In this document: positions 6,116-9,186 of the stretch, piece by piece
How positions within the stretch are numbered: the stretch's first letter is position 1
Layout: each line of letters starts with the position of its first letter
From: Patescibacteria group bacterium
GTDB taxonomy: Bacteria; Patescibacteriota; Minisyncoccia; Phycocordibacterales; PALSA-1337
Direction: 5' to 3'
Length of the DNA: 9,186 nucleotides
Assembly: GCA_028871265.1 (NCBI GenBank)
Contig: JAGWNR010000018.1
Span: forward strand, 1-9,186
Notes under the pieces: model-generated
Told to the model about the DNA's origin: nothing
What the model saw: the letters and a program-made list of their open reading frames with translations, nothing else
Database searches by the model: none
Translations under genes and position numbers: made by a program

Positions 6116-7471
6116 ATGCAAGCAAAAGATAGAATAATTGTGGCTGTGGATGTTGATCATCCGGATAAAGCCATTGAACTGGTTACCAAATTGGGGCCAA
6201 AAGTCGGCTCCTTTAAGATCGGTCTCGAACTGATCACAGCAATGCTTGCCTCCGTCTTGGTTATGGACGAGCAGGAAGCGCTGGCGAACGCCAAACGTGT
6301 CAGGGAATTGTTTCAGCTCCTCGGCCGGCAATTCTTCTACGACGGGAAGTTCAAGGATATCCCCAACACGGTCGGCGCGGTTTCGAAGATTGTCGGCAAG
6401 ATGATCAAAGTCGGCATGTTCAATGTCCACGCCTCGAGCGGGATCAAGGGCATGATGGCCGCAGTCGAAAACAAAGGCGAGTCGAAGGTCTTGGCTGTCA
6501 CAGTCTTGACCTCGCACGAAGAAAACAACGCCTTTTTGGACTATGGCGCTCCGAGCAAGGCTAAGGTCCTCCAATATGCTCGTAACGCCAAACTTGCCGG
6601 TTGTGATGGAGTCATCTGCTCACCACAGGAACTGATGCTTCTTGATGATCAACCCGAACTTGCTGGCTTGCGGAAAGTTACTCCGGGCATTCGTTCATCC
6701 GATGATCCTGCTGATGATCAAAAGCGCACACTGTCGCCTCGCGAAGCAACGGCAGCAGGTGCAACTGAACTGGTTATCGGTCGTCCGATCACCAAAGCGG
6801 CCTCGCCGGTTGAAGCGGCTCAAAAGATCGCCGGGGAAATAGCACTCGGTCTCGTGGACCGTCTGCATATGAGCCTGTTCAATCTGCAGAAGATCAAGTT
6901 CGGCGCCTTCAAGCTGAAGCTTCACGAAAAGCACCCCGATGCGCCGCTGTCGCCCATCTACCTTAACATCAGGGAGCTACCGGAGGATTGGCTTTACGCC
7001 CTCATGGGAGACATCTTGCACGACCTCGTTGTTCGGGAAGGCATCGGAGACTTTGACTACGTCATTGGTATTCCGAAGGCTGGCGAGCCGATCGGCAAGG
7101 CTTTTGCCAAAGCTGTCGGTAAGCCTCATCTGCGCATTGAGAAGGTCGAAGACGAAGGAGGCCGGCGAATCACCTCGACCATCCTTGATCCTTTCGAGAA
7201 GGGCAAGAAGGTCGTGATCATCGATGATCTGGTCACCAAAGCCGACACCAAGCGTGAAGCGATCAAATCGGTCGAAGCGAATGGGTTGGAAGTGGTTGCC
7301 ACCATCGTTCTCTATGATCGCGAGCAGGGTGGTCTCAAAGAGCTGAATGCTGAAGGAAGGAAAGTCTGTGCCGTCGCCAAACTCAGTGAGACCATGGAGT
7401 TCTTCGTCACCAAGAAGAAGATTGATGCTGCGAAGAAAAAGGAAGTTATGGAATACATCGCTGCCAACTAG
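6116..7471 (+). CDS. pyrFE: Bifunctional OMP decarboxylase - orotate phosphoribosyltransferase (inverted UMP synthase)
   Basis: One 451-residue frame joins the last two steps of UMP synthesis in the order PyrF-PyrE, opposite to animal UMP synthase (OPRT-OMPDC). The same order is known in cyanobacteria and kinetoplastids. OMPDC part (1 to about 245): VAVD (9-12), K34 in FKIGLEL, the catalytic D76-x-K78-x-x-D81 in DGKFKDIPNTV, VHASSG (104-109), TPGIR (189-193) and IGRPIT (221-226). About 15 residues more than usual lie between K34 and D76. OPRT part (about 250-451): KFGAFKLKL, SPIYLNIR (279-286), GIPKAGEPIG (318-327), the PRPP motif VVIIDDLVTKADT (366-378) with acidic pair D370-D371, and VLYDREQGG (398-406). 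The flexible catalytic loop, normally RKExKxHG, reads RIEKVEDEGG (340-349), so its lysines and histidine do not align clearly. GAAAGG (6101-6106) sits 9 nt before the ATG. Terminator follows at 7501. Confidence 0.93.
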   Translation: MQAKDRIIVAVDVDHPDKAIELVTKLGPKVGSFKIGLELITAMLASVLVMDEQEALANAKRVRELFQLLGRQFFYDGKFKDIPNTVGAVSKIVGKMIKVGMFNVHASSGIKGMMAAVENKGESKVLAVTVLTSHEENNAFLDYGAPSKAKVLQYARNAKLAGCDGVICSPQELMLLDDQPELAGLRKVTPGIRSSDDPADDQKRTLSPREATAAGATELVIGRPITKAASPVEAAQKIAGEIALGLVDRLHMSLFNLQKIKFGAFKLKLHEKHPDAPLSPIYLNIRELPEDWLYALMGDILHDLVVREGIGDFDYVIGIPKAGEPIGKAFAKAVGKPHLRIEKVEDEGGRRITSTILDPFEKGKKVVIIDDLVTKADTKREAIKSVEANGLEVVATIVLYDREQGGLKELNAEGRKVCAVAKLSETMEFFVTKKKIDAAKKKEVMEYIAAN

Positions 7472-7500
7472 CCTTCGAGCATTGTTTATGTCAATTCAAG

Positions 7501-7528
7501 TCGCCGAGATCTGCATCGGCGATTTTTT
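7501..7528 (+). terminator. Rho-independent terminator of pyrF-pyrE
   Basis: TCGCCGA (7501-7507), an 8-nt loop, TCGGCGA (7516-7522), then six T. Perfect 7-bp GC-rich stem, 30 nt after the stop codon. Confidence 0.9.
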
Positions 7529-7535
7529 ATATATG

Positions 7536-7564
7536 AAAACCCCTCACACCGAATGTGTGAGGGG
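7536..7564 (-). terminator. Minus-strand terminator for the small RNA and M16 gene
   Basis: CCCCTCACAC (7540-7549) and GTGTGAGGGG (7555-7564) form a perfect 10-bp stem with a 5-nt loop. On the minus strand it is followed by TTTT (7539-7536); on the plus strand no T-run follows. It is thus oriented for transcripts coming from the M16 side, converging on the pyrF-pyrE terminator 8 nt away. Confidence 0.75.
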
Positions 7565-7741
7565 GCATGGAGAGAAAGAGCAGAAAGAGCAAATGGGAAT
7601 GAAAAATGGAAAGGAAAAGTGGAAGATGAATGTGTCGACGACAAAGCGATTGAGTACTTGGGAAAAATTAAAAACTCATTGGGTAAGCGACACATTCCAC
7701 CACCCTATAATCCATTTTTGCAACCCTCTCAAAGAACTTAC
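7536..7741 (-). ncRNA. Candidate ~205-nt structured small RNA (6S-like rod)
   Basis: A good promoter (TTGACT, 16 bp, TATACT) at the end of the M16 gene and the terminator at 7564-7536 delimit about 205 nt with no convincing reading frame. The interior folds as nested long-range stems: GAATGTGTCG 7628-7637 with CGACACATTC 7688-7697 (10 bp perfect), and outside it AAAAATGGA 7602-7610 with TCCATTTTT 7711-7719 (9 bp perfect). They are separated by an unpaired zone of 17 and 13 nt. GGG 7595-7597 and CCC 7724-7726 can extend it. Inside the loop, ACTCA 7674-7678 and TGAGT 7651-7655 may pair. One long rod with a central bubble, about 200 nt and its own promoter is the general form of 6S RNA, but no 6S primary-sequence signature was recognised. 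The 3' half of the RNA is very pyrimidine-rich. It could also be only the structured 3' UTR of the M16 gene. Confidence 0.45.
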
Positions 7742-7747
7742 ACTTAT

Positions 7748-7775
7748 AGTATACACAAACCTATCGAAAAGTCAA
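7748..7775 (-). promoter_or_regulatory. Sigma70-type promoter inside the 3' end of the M16 gene
   Basis: On the minus strand TTGACT (7775-7770, 5/6) and TATACT (7753-7748, 5/6) with a 16-bp spacer. The -35 overlaps the last sense codons of the M16 gene (L-T). Start predicted near 7741. No minus-strand gene lies between here and the convergent pyrF-pyrE gene, so it most likely drives a small RNA. Confidence 0.5.
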
Positions 7776-9038
7776 GTGCTTTTTGAACCGCTCGGCGTCC
7801 TCTGCTTTGTATGGACCAATGAGTGCCAAATTCAGATTGTGATCGACAAAAATATCGCGCGCGGCGGCAGAGACCTCTTCAACCGTAACCGCTTGGATCC
7901 TAGCCAAAACATCCGCCGGATCGTCGATATGCCCTTCAAATAATTCATCCGCACCGACATAATGCGCCAGCTCGTCGGATGTCTCCAGCGACAAAACAAT
8001 TTTGCCGGACAGATGATTTTTGACCTTGGTCAATTCAGCCTCTGAAATTGGCTGGTTTAAAATTTCGGTAAGCTTTTTCATTATGACCGCAATAATTTCC
8101 TCCACCCTTTTATTATCAACACCAGCGGCAACGGTAAAGAGGCCGTGGTCGGTATAGAGTGAATTGTCGGCATAGACATAGTAAGCGGCACCCATTTCAT
8201 CACGGAGCGTAGTAAAAAGTCGCGAGCTAAATCCCCCGCCTAGCAGATTGGCCAAAATCAAAAGCGGGTAGCGTCGCGGATCGCCGATCGGCACTGAACG
8301 AACACCCAGAATCAAATGTGTCTGATCGGTAGTTTTATCGGCGATAACGACACGCGGTTCATTCTGGTTGTCATCAACAGGTTTTTTTGTCACTTTTGGC
8401 GTCGTCGGTATCCGCGCAAAGATTCGTTCGATGTCAGTCAAGACAGCTTTTTCATCGATACCACCCGAGACTACGACTACGGTTGATTCAGCCACATAAC
8501 GCCCTCGACGATAACTATCAAGTTCTTTGGCGGTAATGGCGCGGACTGTTTCTTCGGTGCCGATAACTTTGCGACCGGCCGGTTGATCGCCATAAACCAA
8601 TTTTATAAAAGCATCAAAAACCTCACTCTGCGGCATGTCGCGATACATGCGCATTTCCTCGATAATGACGCCTTTTTCTTTTTCCAATTCGGCGGCGTCA
8701 AGCTGGGGGTCCAAATACATGTCGGCAATGATATCAAGGGCGGCAGCCAGGTTACGGTGGTCGACTTTGGCATGAAAACCGGTCGATTCAAAGGTGGTGA
8801 AGGCGTTCGATTCGGCACCCAAAAAATCCAATTCGCGAGAAATGTCGGTAGGACCAGGCCGGCGCAAAGTGCCCTTGAAAACCATGTGCTCAAGGAGGTG
8901 TGAAATGCCGTTTTCTCTGCCCTCTTCATAATTGGAACCGGTTTCAGCCAAAACCATAACCGTGGCAGAGAGCGTTTCTCTCATTGGCACAGTGATGACC
9001 CGCAGTCCATTCGGCAAAACTGTTTTGTTGAATTTCAT
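7761..9038 (-). CDS. M16 family zinc metallopeptidase (processing-peptidase-like)
   Basis: A 425-residue M16B-type peptidase resembling the mitochondrial processing peptidase beta subunit and bacterial PqqL/YmxG-like enzymes. The inverted zinc motif H47-L-L-E50-H51 is complete, and the third ligand E127 (in VIIEEMRMYRD) follows after 75 residues, the normal spacing. The second, non-catalytic M16 domain (about 170-400) contains LGGGFSSRLF (266-275) and the R279...Y286 region typical of substrate-binding R/Y motifs. No signal peptide is visible, so it is cytosolic or exported by another route; the physiological substrate is unknown. The frame is open to 9128, but the extra 30 residues translate the GTCGGAC repeat array. 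MKFNKTVLPNGLRV is the standard family start, so 9038 is chosen. TACAAT ends 6 nt upstream; only a weak AGG could act as ribosome site. The single-gene unit is followed by a small-RNA promoter. Confidence 0.93.
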   Translation of the reverse strand: MKFNKTVLPNGLRVITVPMRETLSATVMVLAETGSNYEEGRENGISHLLEHMVFKGTLRRPGPTDISRELDFLGAESNAFTTFESTGFHAKVDHRNLAAALDIIADMYLDPQLDAAELEKEKGVIIEEMRMYRDMPQSEVFDAFIKLVYGDQPAGRKVIGTEETVRAITAKELDSYRRGRYVAESTVVVVSGGIDEKAVLTDIERIFARIPTTPKVTKKPVDDNQNEPRVVIADKTTDQTHLILGVRSVPIGDPRRYPLLILANLLGGGFSSRLFTTLRDEMGAAYYVYADNSLYTDHGLFTVAAGVDNKRVEEIIAVIMKKLTEILNQPISEAELTKVKNHLSGKIVLSLETSDELAHYVGADELFEGHIDDPADVLARIQAVTVEEVSAAARDIFVDHNLNLALIGPYKAEDAERFKKHLTFR

Positions 9039-9044
9039 ATACCT

Positions 9045-9050
9045 ATTGTA
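9045..9050 (-). promoter_or_regulatory. -10 box TACAAT of the M16 gene, possible leaderless start
   Basis: TACAAT (5/6) ends 6 nt before the ATG at 9038, the same spacing as at the AI-2E gene. A partial -35, TTGTAC, lies 18 nt upstream, within the repeat array. Confidence 0.35.
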
Positions 9051-9141
9051 CAAGGTCGGACCTGTGTAGTACAAGGTCGGACATAGGGGACGAAGTCGGA
9101 CATAATGCCCTATGTCGGACATAGTCACGTCAAGGTCTGGC
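9048..9141. repeat. Phased GTCGGAC repeat array upstream of the M16 gene
   Basis: GTCGGAC occurs at 9055, 9076, 9095 and 9114, with a degenerate GTCTGGC at 9135; spacings are 21, 19, 19 and 21 bp, about two helical turns. GTACAAGGTCGGAC is repeated at 9048-9061 and 9069-9082. ACATAGGG (9081-9088) and CCCTATGT (9108-9115) form a perfect 8-bp inverted pair. The array overlaps the proposed promoter of the M16 gene. A related copy is at 883-907. The remaining 9142-9186 is AT-rich with long T-runs and shows no gene. Confidence 0.8.
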
Positions 9142-9186
9142 CTCAGTTTAGGAATTTTTTAATATTTTTTTATACGGATTTTAACT

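Noticed and set aside
7553..7786. Small plus-strand reading frames over the intergenic region (77 aa, and a longer one at 7347-7943)
   Set aside because: They run through hairpins, overlap pyrF-pyrE or the M16 gene, are low in complexity, and are better explained by the structured minus-strand RNA.
9039..9128. N-terminal extension of the M16 protein by 30 residues to an upstream ATG
   Set aside because: The extra residues translate the GTCGGAC repeat array and have no family match; MKFNKTVLPNGLRV is the normal M16 start.
9048..9141. CRISPR array
   Set aside because: The repeated word is only 7-14 bp and the intervals of about 12 bp are far too short for spacers; no cas genes are present.

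Overview
The window looks like a chromosomal segment of a small-genome bacterium, most plausibly Patescibacteria (Candidate Phyla Radiation, Parcubacteria-like). This is inferred from gene content and protein style: a short MetG with a PHVGF version of the HIGH motif, AI-2E and M16 proteins typical of these genomes, a divergent PyrD, and an OMPDC-OPRT fusion. No rRNA or other taxonomic marker is present. TGA ends pyrD and pyrC, so the standard bacterial code applies (not the Gracilibacteria/SR1 code).

Layout. 1-478 (-): 5' part of tatD, cut by the window edge. 534-839 (+): a 101-aa hypothetical membrane-anchored protein with its own terminator, sitting between the usual neighbours metG and tatD. 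930-2567 (-): metG. 2637-3695 (-): an AI-2E/PerM family membrane protein, bordered on both sides by short AAGTC-type repeats. 3960-5944 (+): pyrD-pyrC, overlapping by ATGA and ending at a strong terminator. 6116-7471 (+): a pyrF-pyrE fusion with its own leader and terminator. 7536-7741 (-): a probable structured small RNA with its own promoter and terminator. 7761-9038 (-): an M16 zinc peptidase, preceded by a phased GTCGGAC repeat array.

PyrD, PyrC and PyrF-PyrE together cover the steps from carbamoyl aspartate to UMP. Carbamoyl phosphate synthase and aspartate transcarbamylase are not in the window. The plus-strand genes all have Shine-Dalgarno sequences. The minus-strand genes mostly lack them, and three have a -10-like hexamer ending 6 nt before the ATG, as expected for leaderless mRNAs.

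The most unusual content is repetitive and non-coding. A 52-bp repeat (46/52 identical) lies in the same strand and frame inside both tatD and metG, adding a low-complexity segment to each protein, much like Rickettsia palindromic elements. A 26-bp sequence next to the tatD copy recurs exactly, inverted, upstream of the AI-2E gene. The ~205-nt RNA candidate beside the pyr genes folds into a long rod reminiscent of 6S RNA.
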